DNA of 64,000 bases from Streptomyces sp. NBC_00510. Lineage in GTDB: Bacteria > Actinomycetota > Actinomycetes > Streptomycetales > Streptomycetaceae. Numbering within the stretch: the first letter of the stretch is position 1; the number at the start of each line of letters is the position of its first letter. Position numbers and translations under genes: made by a program. The notes under the pieces were generated by a model. That model had not been told where the DNA came from. It saw only the letters and a program-made list of their open reading frames with translations, and searched no databases. Below are positions 1 to 7,176 of this stretch, one piece after another. Location: the NCBI GenBank assembly GCA_036013505.1, contig CP107851.1:7798001-7862000 (forward strand), read 5' to 3'.

Positions 1-1
1 G

Positions 2-541
2 GTGTACGCGCCCGACCTGCGCGGCCACGGCGCCAGCGACTGGCCGGGCGACTACGCCTTCGAGGCCATGCGCGACGACGTCGTGGCGTTCCTGGACGCC
101 CTCGGCCCGGAGCCGGTGGTGCTGGCCGGGCACTCGATGGGCGCGGTCGTCGCCTACCTGGTGGCGGCGGCGTCGCCCCGGCTGACCGCCCTCGTCCTGG
201 AGGAGCCCGTGCCGCCGGACCCGGAGGTGCCGCCGCGGGCCGTGCCGTCCGGCCCCGAGGGGGACGAGACCTGCGACTGGCGGGTCATCGCGGCCGTCAA
301 CCGCTGGCGCAACGCCCCCGACCCGCGCTGGTGGGACCTGCTGGCGGCGATCGACTGCCCCACCCTGGTCCTCGCCGGCGGAGCGGCCAGCCACGTTCCC
401 CAGGACGGCATCGCGGCCGTCGCGGCCCGGGTGCCGGGGGCGCGACTGGTGACGGTGGAGGCGGGGCACCTGGTCCACCAGGAGCGCCCGACGGACTTCC
501 TCGCCGAGGTCAGGGGGTTCCTTCCGGCGCCCCGCCCTTGA
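2..541 (+). CDS. alpha/beta hydrolase, 5' end outside window
   Basis: This is the C-terminal part (about 179 residues) of an alpha/beta-hydrolase-fold enzyme. The nucleophile elbow GHSMGA, the DLRGHGAS segment just before it and a late histidine in VEAGHLVHQERP are visible, so Ser and His of the triad are present. The first strand and the oxyanion-hole region must lie upstream of the window, so the GTG at base 2 is probably internal. The substrate cannot be told from sequence; esterases, haloperoxidase-like hydrolases and lactonases share this pattern. Its last 32 bases overlap the tail of the convergent rhodanese gene. Confidence 0.85.
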   Translation: MYAPDLRGHGASDWPGDYAFEAMRDDVVAFLDALGPEPVVLAGHSMGAVVAYLVAAASPRLTALVLEEPVPPDPEVPPRAVPSGPEGDETCDWRVIAAVNRWRNAPDPRWWDLLAAIDCPTLVLAGGAASHVPQDGIAAVAARVPGARLVTVEAGHLVHQERPTDFLAEVRGFLPAPRP

Positions 542-932
542 CCTGCAGCCCGGCCCGCAGCCACGCCTGGAAACCGCCCTCCAGGTCGGTGGCCCGGGTC
601 AGGCCGACGTCCAGCAGCGAGGCCGCCGCCAGGCTGGAGGTGTAGCCCTCGGAGCACGCCACGATCCAGCGCACGTCGGGGCCGGTGGCCTCGGGGACGC
701 GGGCGTCGCTCAGCGGGTCCAGCCGCCATTCGAGGACGTTGCGCTCGATCACCAGGGCGTCCGGGAACTCGCCCTCCCGGGCCCGCTGCGCCGCCGGGCG
801 GATGTCGACCAGCAGTGCCTCACCCGCGGCGATCTCGGCCGCCGCGTCGTCGGGTCCGACCCGGTTCAGCCGGGCCCGGGCGCGGTCGAGCATCCGGTCG
901 ATGCCGGACCTGACGGTGGCGGGCGGGTTCAT
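510..932 (-). CDS. rhodanese-like sulfurtransferase
   Basis: A single-domain rhodanese of 140 residues. The active-site loop reads CSEGYTS (Cys near residue 93), preceded by the usual strand VRWIVA and followed by a helix. A LVDIRP motif near residue 42 matches the first rhodanese signature. The family moves sulfane sulfur between thiols or to cyanide. The ATG overlaps the stop of the cysteine dioxygenase gene by four bases (ATGA), so the two are co-translated. That pairing suggests sulfur handling during cysteine breakdown, for example of persulfide or thiosulfate (inference). The 3' end overlaps the convergent hydrolase. Confidence 0.88.
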   Translation of the reverse strand: MNPPATVRSGIDRMLDRARARLNRVGPDDAAAEIAAGEALLVDIRPAAQRAREGEFPDALVIERNVLEWRLDPLSDARVPEATGPDVRWIVACSEGYTSSLAAASLLDVGLTRATDLEGGFQAWLRAGLQVKGGAPEGTP

Positions 933-1516
933 CGGACGGCCTCCGGAGCGGTCGTGGACGCGGACGCGGTCACGGCCAGGGCGCGTGACAGGGGGACGGC
1001 GCGGGGTACCGCGGAGGGCTCCGGCTCGTCCGTCAGCACGGTACGCGTGCGCCGCAGCGAGCGCGCGGCGTCGACCGCGTAGTACGACATCGCCGTCAGG
1101 GGCGGCGAATAGGCGTGCACGCTCACCGCGGGCGCGGCGGAGGCGTTGACGACGTCGTGGACGTGTCCGAGCGGGAAGGCCGCGCCGCCGCCCGCGGCGA
1201 GTTCGCGGGTCGCGATGCGGCCGTGGCCCCGCTCGTCGTGGAGCCAGCGGTGCTCGGTGAGCGTGCCGCCGACGACGGTCAGGGCGCCGAGGGATCCCGC
1301 GTGGTCGTGCAGTTCGGTGGAGGTGTCGCACGGCCAGGTGATCAGCCAGACGTCCACGTAGGGGTCCTGGTGCAGCCGGATGTACCAGCGGCGGTCGGGC
1401 AGGTGGACCGGGAGGTGGACACCGGCCTCGACGGCGGCGGCGTAGCCGCGCACGAGCGCGCGCAGTTGGGGGAGGACGAGCGGGGTGGGACCGCTCGCCC
1501 GGTGGTGCAGGGCCAT
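929..1516 (-). CDS. cysteine dioxygenase family protein
   Basis: A 195-residue cupin of the cysteine dioxygenase type, which oxidises L-cysteine to cysteine sulfinate with O2 at a mononuclear iron. The three metal histidines fit ELHDHAGS (two His) and GHVHDVVN further on; a tyrosine-rich tail (SYYAV) follows. Length agrees with bacterial enzymes (about 190-200). The ATG at 1516 is chosen because the protein then begins just before the family's N-terminal helix. The rhodanese gene downstream overlaps by four bases. Upstream lie a hairpin and a possible leader ORF that may attenuate expression. Related bacterial enzymes use 3-mercaptopropionate, so substrate is not certain. Confidence 0.85.
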   Translation of the reverse strand: MALHHRASGPTPLVLPQLRALVRGYAAAVEAGVHLPVHLPDRRWYIRLHQDPYVDVWLITWPCDTSTELHDHAGSLGALTVVGGTLTEHRWLHDERGHGRIATRELAAGGGAAFPLGHVHDVVNASAAPAVSVHAYSPPLTAMSYYAVDAARSLRRTRTVLTDEPEPSAVPRAVPLSRALAVTASASTTAPEAVR

Positions 1517-1535
1517 GGGAAGGGCTCCAGAGCGG

Positions 1536-1556
1536 GAACACGACGTGCCCCGCCTG
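1536..1556 (-). terminator. attenuator-like hairpin before cysteine dioxygenase
   Basis: TGCCCCGCC and GGCGGGGGCA form a nearly perfect stem (one bulged G) with a very short loop, 20 bp upstream of the dioxygenase start and downstream of the small ORF at 1595-1678. Position and strength suit a transcription attenuator or a block on the ribosome site. There is no U-tract, as is usual in Streptomyces. Confidence 0.35.
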
Positions 1557-1594
1557 GGCGGGGGCAGGTCATGGGGTGGTCGGGGCTACGGAGG

Positions 1595-1678
1595 TCAGCC
1601 CCGGCGACAGCTCTGGTCGAAGTGGTGCGCACGGCGTCCCGGCCACAGGGGGCCCAGGTTCCAGATGTTCGTGCGCAT
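1595..1678 (-). CDS. possible 27-residue leader peptide
   Basis: A short ATG-initiated frame reads MRTNIWNLGPLWPGRR and ends in HHFDQSCRRG. It lies on the same strand and upstream of the cysteine dioxygenase, with the hairpin at 1536-1556 in between. Actinobacteria often place short Cys- or Arg/His-containing leader ORFs before sulfur-metabolism genes, and translation of the Cys codon near the end could gate the hairpin. No strong ribosome site precedes it and an overlapping frame starting at 1686 is also open, so it may not be translated. Confidence 0.3.
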   Translation of the reverse strand: MRTNIWNLGPLWPGRRAHHFDQSCRRG

Positions 1679-1731
1679 GGACCCATGCAAGCACACGGAC
1701 CACCGGTCTGTCCCCTCCGGCGTCGTGTACG

Positions 1732-2280
1732 TCACACAGGTGACACACGGGCCGCGACGGCCCGCGCGCACTCCATGGACTCCATGCGTGTCGTGTCCAC
1801 TTCGATGTCGTAGACGACTCCCCGGTGGACCGCCTCCGCCTGCGCCGCCGCCATGCCCGCCACCCGGTCGCCCCGCGCGATCTCCCGGCCCGCAGCCACC
1901 TCGGGGGCACAGCGGACGCCGACCCACAGCACCTCCAGGCCGTCCAGGGCGCGCCGCCAGCGCTCCTGCGAGGCGGGGCCGCCGAGGAACACCTCGTCGA
2001 CGACGACCCGGGCACCGGCCCGCGCCATGGCCGCGATGCCGGCCGTCCAGGCCTCGTCCAGGGCCCGGAAGGTGTCGCCGACCGACACGCTCCCGTCGGC
2101 ACCGAAGCCGATGCCCGCGCCGGCCCCGGAGCCCCGCAGCCCGGCGGGCAGGCCGTCGACGAGCGTGTCGGTGCCGAACGTCAGCCACGGGTCCGGCAGG
2201 AGCACCGCCTGCAGGCAGCGCGCGATGCCCGACTTGCCGGAGCTGGAGCCGCCGTTGAGCACGATCACCTGGTGGGCCAT
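1732..2280 (-). CDS. chloramphenicol 3-O-phosphotransferase-like kinase
   Basis: A 182-residue P-loop kinase closely resembling the chloramphenicol phosphotransferase of S. venezuelae along its whole length. Visible are the P-loop GGSSSGKSG (residues 10-18), an Asp in WLTFGTDTL (residue 38, equivalent to the catalytic Asp that activates the drug hydroxyl), VVVDEVFLGG, and the C-terminal VEVDTTRMES. These match the family closely, so drug phosphorylation or a related small-molecule kinase role is plausible. It stands alone with no antibiotic cluster nearby. TAACCT sits six bases before the ATG, so the message may be leaderless. Confidence 0.8.
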   Translation of the reverse strand: MAHQVIVLNGGSSSGKSGIARCLQAVLLPDPWLTFGTDTLVDGLPAGLRGSGAGAGIGFGADGSVSVGDTFRALDEAWTAGIAAMARAGARVVVDEVFLGGPASQERWRRALDGLEVLWVGVRCAPEVAAGREIARGDRVAGMAAAQAEAVHRGVVYDIEVDTTRMESMECARAVAARVSPV

Positions 2281-2317
2281 CGGGCCAGGTTAGGGGCGGT
2301 GCCGGGCGGTCCGCGAG

Positions 2318-2983
2318 TCAATTGCCGTGCGGCGTGCGGCGGGCGAAGCGCCGGAGTCTGTGTTCCTCGGCGGGCAGCAGATTGGGGTTGGCGAGGCGCG
2401 CGGCGATCGCCTCGGCCATCCTCGGCGCCGGGTCGGTGGGGGCGGCGTGGAGGAACCCGGCGACGAAGACGCGCAGGCCGACGTTCCGGACGGGGCCCAG
2501 GCCGACGCCGCGCAGGATGGCGACGGTCAGGGCGGTGTCGGCGGCGGGGTCGCCCGCGGCGGCGTTGCTCCAGTCGATCAGCACCGGTCCGTCCGGGGTG
2601 AGGATGACGTTCTCCGGGTGCAGGTCCAGGTGGAGGACGCGGTCCCGGGCGGGATCCCCGGTGGTGAAGCGGCGGCCGAGCCAGCCGGGCGCCGGGACGG
2701 CGTGCAGGGACGCCTGCAGTCCGGCCAGCAACCGTCCGTGGGCGTGCGCCCGCCAGGGCCTGCGGGCCAGGTCCTGTGCCATGGTGGGCCCCGTCAGGCG
2801 GTCCATGACGAGGTCGGTGCCGTCCGCGTCGTGCACCCGGGGCACCGCGAACCCCACGCCGGCGAGGTGGGCCATCAGGCGGGCCTCCTCGTGGGCCGAA
2901 CCGCCGTGCCGGTAGCGGCGCAGGACCCGCGTGCCGTCGAGGGCGTAGACGTCGGCGTCGCGGCCCGCGCCGATCAGCTCCAC
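2318..2983 (-). CDS. aminoglycoside phosphotransferase (APH) family protein
   Basis: A 221-residue small kinase of the APH/choline-kinase superfamily. It has the catalytic loop HLDLHPENVIL (Asp base and Asn) and the metal-binding LIDWSNAAAGDP. The N-terminal lobe is short (GAGRDADVYAL looks like a degenerate glycine-rich loop), giving a protein shorter than true aminoglycoside kinases. The GTG start overlaps the end of the isochorismatase gene by ten bases, so the pair is probably one transcript. The phosphate acceptor is unknown; most such standalone Streptomyces proteins are not proven resistance enzymes. Confidence 0.75.
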   Translation of the reverse strand: MELIGAGRDADVYALDGTRVLRRYRHGGSAHEEARLMAHLAGVGFAVPRVHDADGTDLVMDRLTGPTMAQDLARRPWRAHAHGRLLAGLQASLHAVPAPGWLGRRFTTGDPARDRVLHLDLHPENVILTPDGPVLIDWSNAAAGDPAADTALTVAILRGVGLGPVRNVGLRVFVAGFLHAAPTDPAPRMAEAIAARLANPNLLPAEEHRLRRFARRTPHGN

Positions 2984-3495
2984 AGGGCCTTCGCCAGCTC
3001 GGCGGCCGGGGCCACGGTCCCGAAGCGCGGCAGGGCGAGCGTCACGGCGGCCTCGTGCTCCGCCGCGCTCAGCGCGGTCATCGCGTCCTCGGCGAAGTGG
3101 AGTGCGTACCCGTGGTCGGCCGCCGCGCGGGCCGTGGACTCGACGCCCATGTTCGTCGCGATGCCGGCGATCACGAGGGTGCCGACGCCGCGCTCCCGCA
3201 ACTCCCCGTCCAGGCCGGTGCCGTGGAAGGCGCCCACGGTCCGCTTGACGATCACCAGGTCGCCCTCCCGCTCCAGCCCTTCGACGAGCTCGCTCCCCGG
3301 CGGCTGCTCGTCGACCCCGGGGCGCTCCACGCGCACCAGCACGACCGGTGCCCCCGCCTCCCGGAAGGCCGTCGCGAGTCCGAGCGACGCCAGCACGACC
3401 TCCTCGCCGGACCGCGGAGCCAACGGCAGCTCCACGATGCGTTCCATCAGGTCGATCACGACAAGTGCGGTGCGCTGGGGTTCGAGACGCGTCAT
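2974..3495 (-). CDS. isochorismatase-fold protein lacking the catalytic Cys
   Basis: About 173 residues with the isochorismatase/cysteine-hydrolase fold. VVIDL carries the first catalytic Asp and VIVKR the Lys. The third motif reads GIATNMGVESTARAA, where family enzymes normally have Cys before VESTAR; here it is Gly, as in YecD-like members. It may therefore be a non-cysteine hydrolase, a binding protein or an inactive homologue. I place the start at the ATG at 3495 because AAGG lies at good spacing; a GTG at 3501 is too close to it. It overlaps the APH-like gene by ten bases. Confidence 0.75.
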   Translation of the reverse strand: MTRLEPQRTALVVIDLMERIVELPLAPRSGEEVVLASLGLATAFREAGAPVVLVRVERPGVDEQPPGSELVEGLEREGDLVIVKRTVGAFHGTGLDGELRERGVGTLVIAGIATNMGVESTARAAADHGYALHFAEDAMTALSAAEHEAAVTLALPRFGTVAPAAELAKALWS

Positions 3496-3577
3496 GGGCA
3501 CACCTTAAGTACCCCCGCCGCGCGTGCGCAGGGGCTCGCGGCCATCGGGTGCCCCCGCGCTCGGCCCACCTCGGTGT

Positions 3578-5209
3578 TCAGCCGCCGTCCGCTCCCTGCG
3601 CGGCCGTCTCGCGGGCCCAGCGGTAGTCGGCCTTGCCGCTGGGGGAGCGCTGGATGACGGGGGTGATGACGAGGCTGCGCGGCACCTTGTAGCCGGCGAG
3701 GCGGGCCCGGCAGTGGGTCTGGATCTCCTCCAGGGAGGGCGCCGGGGCGCCTTCGCGCAGCTGGACGACGGCCGATACGTGGTGGCCCCACTTCGGGTCG
3801 GGGACGCCTGCGACCAGGGCGTCGTACACGTCGGGGTGGGCCTTCAGCGCCTCCTCGACCTCCTCCGGGTAGACCTTCTCGCCGCCGGTGTTGATGCACT
3901 GCGAGCCGCGTCCGAGCACGGTGACGATGCCCTCGTCGTCGACGGTGGCCATGTCGCCGAGCAGCACCCAGCGCTCGCCGTCGCGCTCGAAGAAGGTCTG
4001 GGCGGTCTTGCCGGGGTCGTTGTAGTAGCCGAGCGGCACGTGGCCGCGCAGCGCGATGCGCCCGGGTTCCCCGGGGGCCACGGGCCAAAGGGAAGCGGGG
4101 TCGACGACGGCGATGTGCGCGCTGACGCGCAGCCGGAAGCCCCTGCGCGGACCGGAGTCGTCCGTGGCGGTGCCGTTGAAGCCGGACTCGGACGAGCCGA
4201 AGTTGTTGAGGATCATGCAGTTCGGGGCGAGCGCCTGGAACTGCGCGCGCACGGTCTCGGAGAGGATCGCGCCGGAGCTGGAAAGGCTGAACAGCGAGGA
4301 GACGTCGGTGTCCTTGAGCGGTCCGGCCAGGGCGTCGGCGAGGGGGCGCAGCATGGCGTCGCCGACCAGCGAGACGCTGGTGACCTTCTCGCGCTCGATC
4401 GTGCGCAGCACCTCCACGGGCGCGTACTTGCTGTGGACGACGACCTTCTGGCCGTAGTGGAAGCCGATGAAGGCGGTCAGCGTGGAGGTGCCGTGCATCA
4501 GCGGCGCGGTGGGGAAGAAGACCAGGCCCTCGCCGCCGGCCGCGACCCGTTCGGCGAGTTCCTCGGGGCGGGAGACGGGGACGCCGGTGGGGGCGCCGCC
4601 GCCCATGCCGGAGAAGAAGAGGTCCTCGTGGCGCCACATGACGCCCTTGGGCATGCCGGTCGTGCCGCCGGTGTAGATGACGAAGCGGTCGTCGGCGGAG
4701 CGGGCGGGGAAGTCGCGGGCGGGCGATCCGGAGGCCTCGGCTTCGGCGAAGCCGACCGGTGCGACGGCGGGTTCGGGCGCGTCCGGTGGCGCGTCGCCGA
4801 CCCGTATCAGGTGGCGCAGCCGTTCGGTACGGGGCAGGGCCGCCGCGACGCGGCCGGTGAACCCGGCGTCGAAGACGAGCGCCGTGAGGTCGGCGTCGCG
4901 GTAGAGGTAGACGAGCTCGTCCGCCACGTAGCGGTAGTTGACGTTGACCGGGACGGCGCGGATCTTCATGCAGGCCAGCGCCGTCTGCAGGTACTCGACG
5001 CCGTTGAGGAGGTGCAGGCCCACGTGTTCGCCGGGGGCGACGCCGTGCGCCGCCAGGTGGTGCGCCAGGCGGTTGGCCGCCGCGTCGAGCTGCGCGTAGG
5101 TGAGCCGGCGCTCGGCCCCCGTGCCGGGGTGGTCGAGATGCACCAGCGCCTCGCGGCCGGGCACGGTGTCGGCGACCGACTCGAAGAGGTCGGCAAGGTT
5201 GTACTCCAC
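3578..5209 (-). CDS. acyl-CoA synthetase (FadD-like)
   Basis: A 543-residue adenylate-forming enzyme that activates a carboxylic acid to its acyl-CoA through an acyl-AMP. The P-loop-like motif YTGGTTGMPKG, FGSSESG, YYNDPGKTAQTF, the hinge region LLGDMATVDDEG and the C-terminal SGKADYRW (catalytic Lys) are all present and ordered. The GTG start follows GAGGAGGAG. The gene diverges from crotonase, DUF35 and thiolase-like genes, which points to a specific, perhaps branched or polycyclic, acid rather than bulk fatty acids (inference). The promoter between them carries a KstR-like site and a CTGAC palindrome. Confidence 0.88.
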   Translation of the reverse strand: MEYNLADLFESVADTVPGREALVHLDHPGTGAERRLTYAQLDAAANRLAHHLAAHGVAPGEHVGLHLLNGVEYLQTALACMKIRAVPVNVNYRYVADELVYLYRDADLTALVFDAGFTGRVAAALPRTERLRHLIRVGDAPPDAPEPAVAPVGFAEAEASGSPARDFPARSADDRFVIYTGGTTGMPKGVMWRHEDLFFSGMGGGAPTGVPVSRPEELAERVAAGGEGLVFFPTAPLMHGTSTLTAFIGFHYGQKVVVHSKYAPVEVLRTIEREKVTSVSLVGDAMLRPLADALAGPLKDTDVSSLFSLSSSGAILSETVRAQFQALAPNCMILNNFGSSESGFNGTATDDSGPRRGFRLRVSAHIAVVDPASLWPVAPGEPGRIALRGHVPLGYYNDPGKTAQTFFERDGERWVLLGDMATVDDEGIVTVLGRGSQCINTGGEKVYPEEVEEALKAHPDVYDALVAGVPDPKWGHHVSAVVQLREGAPAPSLEEIQTHCRARLAGYKVPRSLVITPVIQRSPSGKADYRWARETAAQGADGG

Positions 5210-5312
5210 GGCTCCTCCTCACCGGGGCCGGGGGACCGGGTGCGCGACCGGCTCCCAGCCGGTCATCAGAGCACCCCGCAGGGGGGCTGTGAAGGGGTCC
5301 CGCGGCAAGAAT

Positions 5313-5327
5313 CTGACTGACAGTCAG
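5313..5327. promoter_or_regulatory. CTGAC-N5-GTCAG palindrome (TetR-type operator)
   Basis: TCTGACTG and CAGTCAGA flank a single A (5312-5328), a perfect inverted repeat whose core is CTGAC-TGACA-GTCAG. It lies between the divergent acyl-CoA synthetase (start 5209) and crotonase (start 5399). The same 15-bp architecture recurs at 46375-46389 before the other DUF35/thiolase pair. TetR-family regulators of acyl-CoA genes often bind such sites. No tetR gene is in the window. Confidence 0.6.
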
Positions 5328-5355
5328 AAAAGTATTGAACTCGACCTGCGCCTAC

Positions 5356-5369
5356 TGCAACCTGTTCTA
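5356..5369. promoter_or_regulatory. KstR-like operator
   Basis: TGCAACCTGTTCTA matches the published mycobacterial KstR consensus TNNAACNNGTTNNA at every fixed position, and the flanking bases (CTGCAAC...GTTCTAG) extend the symmetry. KstR controls sterol and lipid catabolism. It lies 30 bp upstream of the crotonase start, where a repressor would block transcription. A single match to a short motif can arise by chance, but the context supports it. Confidence 0.5.
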
Positions 5370-5398
5370 GGTCCGGTACGCGACGCGGGAGGACGGCG

Positions 5399-6202
5399 AT
5401 GGGCGGCACCGAACACCTCACGGTGGAGCGCGTCGGCGCGACACTCGTACTGACCCTCAACCGGCCGGAGGCGCGCAACGCGCTCTCCCTGCCGATGCTC
5501 GTGGGCCTCCACGACGGCTGGCTGGAGGCCGACCAGGACGACGCGATCCGCTCCGTGGTCCTCACCGGCGCCGGCGGAGCCTTCTGCTCCGGCATGGACC
5601 TCAAGGCACTCGCCGCGAACGGCGGCATGGCGGGGCAGCAGTACCGGGAGCGGCTCACCGCCGACCCCGACCTGCACTGGAAGGCGATGCTGCGCCACCA
5701 CCGCCCCCGCAAGCCGGTGATCGCCGCCGTCGAAGGGCCCTGCGTGGCCGGCGGCACCGAGATCCTCCAGGGCACCGACATCCGCGTCGCGGGCGAGAGC
5801 GCGGTCTTCGGCCTGTTCGAGGTGCGCCGCGGCCTCTTCCCCATCGGCGGCTCCACGGTCCGCCTCGCCCGCCAGATACCACGTACGCACGCCCTGGAGA
5901 TGCTGCTCACCGGCCGCCCCTACACCGCCGCCGAGGCCGAGCGGATCGGGCTGATCGGCCACGTGGTCCCCGACGGCACCGCCCTGGACGAGGCGCTGGA
6001 GATCGCCGCACTGGTCAACGCCAACGGCCCGCTGGCCGTCGAGGCCGTCAAGGCCTCGGTCTACGAGACCGCGGAGATGACCGAGGCCGAGGGGCTGAGG
6101 TCCGAACTGGAGCGCGGCGGGCCCGTCTTCGCCACCGCCGACGCCAAGGAGGGCGCCAGGGCCTTCGGCGAGAAGCGCCCGCCCGTCTACCGCCGCGCCT
6201 GA
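5399..6202 (+). CDS. crotonase / enoyl-CoA hydratase family protein
   Basis: A 267-residue crotonase-fold enzyme. The oxyanion-hole segments are GGAFCSGMDLKAL and CVAGGTEILQGTD; FGLFEVRRGLFPIGG is the usual third motif with a candidate catalytic Glu. Family members hydrate enoyl-CoA or isomerise, dehalogenate or cleave CoA esters. The ATG follows GCGGGAGGACGG. It is first in a rightward operon with DUF35 and two thiolase-like genes, so hydration of an enoyl-CoA ahead of a carbon-carbon cleavage is the likely step (inference). Confidence 0.85.
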   Translation: MGGTEHLTVERVGATLVLTLNRPEARNALSLPMLVGLHDGWLEADQDDAIRSVVLTGAGGAFCSGMDLKALAANGGMAGQQYRERLTADPDLHWKAMLRHHRPRKPVIAAVEGPCVAGGTEILQGTDIRVAGESAVFGLFEVRRGLFPIGGSTVRLARQIPRTHALEMLLTGRPYTAAEAERIGLIGHVVPDGTALDEALEIAALVNANGPLAVEAVKASVYETAEMTEAEGLRSELERGGPVFATADAKEGARAFGEKRPPVYRRA

Positions 6203-6222
6203 CACGGGAGGTCATCACCGCC

Positions 6223-7176
6223 ATGCCCGAACCGCTCACCGCGCCCCTCGTCGTCGAGTTCCCCTTCACCCGCTCCCTCGGCCCGGTGCAGAGCGCCTTC
6301 CTCACCGGGTTGCGCGAGCGGACCGTCCTCGGCGTGCGCACCGGGGACGGACGGGTGCTCGTGCCGCCCGTCGAGTACGACCCGGTCACCGCCGAGGAAC
6401 TGCGCGACCTCGTCGAGGTCGGCACCACCGGCACCGTCACGACCTGGGCCTGGAACCCGTCGCCGCGGCCGCAGCAGCCGCTGGCCACCCCCTTCGCCTG
6501 GGTGCTGGTCCGCCTCGACGGCGCCGACACCGCGCTGCTGCACGTCCTGGACGCACCCGGCCCGGAGGCGGTGCGCACCGGCATGCGCGTCCGCGTCCGC
6601 TGGGCCGGACGGCGCACCGGCGCCGTCACCGACATCGCGTGCTTCGAACCCGCCGCGGACGCCGCCGCCGCCGGGGAGACCGTGGCGACCGCGCACACCG
6701 GCGCGTTCGCCGAACCCGTCACCGGCATCACCGTGCCCGCCCGGCTGGAGTACACCTACGCCCCGGGCCGGGCCCAGAGCCGCTACCTCGCCGCCCTCGC
6801 CGGGCACCGCACCGTCGGCGAGCGGTGCCCCTCCTGCCGCAAGGTCTACGTCCCGCCCCGGGGCGCGTGCCCCACCTGCGGCGTCGCCACCGACGAACAG
6901 GTCGAGGTCGGCCCGCGCGGCACGGTCACCACCTTCTGCATCGTCAACATCAAGGCCAAGGGCGTCGACATCGAGGTGCCCTACGTCTACGCCCACATCG
7001 CCCTCGACGGCGCCGGCCTCGCCCTGCACGGACGCATCGGCGGCATCCCGTACGACCAGGTGCGCATGGGGCTGCGCGTGGAGCCCGTCTGGACCGGCGA
7101 CGGACGCTACCCCGACCACTACCGGCCCACCGGCGAGCCCGACGCCGACTACGACGCCTACAAGGAGCTGCTGTGA
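6223..7176 (+). CDS. tandem DUF35 OB-fold, zinc-ribbon acyl-CoA-associated protein
   Basis: A 317-residue protein with two DUF35-like OB-fold modules. The N-terminal one (about residues 35-150) lacks cysteines; the second (about 170-300) begins with a zinc ribbon CPSCRKVYVPPRGACPTC. DUF35 proteins form tight complexes with thiolase-fold partners, as ChsH2 does with the aldolase Ltp2 in cholesterol side-chain breakdown. The next gene starts inside its stop codon (GTGA), giving translational coupling to a thiolase-like protein, as expected for complex partners. The double module is longer than the single-domain DUF35 at 45890-46351. Confidence 0.82.
   Translation: MPEPLTAPLVVEFPFTRSLGPVQSAFLTGLRERTVLGVRTGDGRVLVPPVEYDPVTAEELRDLVEVGTTGTVTTWAWNPSPRPQQPLATPFAWVLVRLDGADTALLHVLDAPGPEAVRTGMRVRVRWAGRRTGAVTDIACFEPAADAAAAGETVATAHTGAFAEPVTGITVPARLEYTYAPGRAQSRYLAALAGHRTVGERCPSCRKVYVPPRGACPTCGVATDEQVEVGPRGTVTTFCIVNIKAKGVDIEVPYVYAHIALDGAGLALHGRIGGIPYDQVRMGLRVEPVWTGDGRYPDHYRPTGEPDADYDAYKELL

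Noticed and set aside
1731..1744. GTCAC-N4-GTGAC palindrome
   Set aside because: It overlaps the stop region of the chloramphenicol-phosphotransferase-like gene, about 200 bp from the dioxygenase start, and no matching second site exists, so it may be chance.
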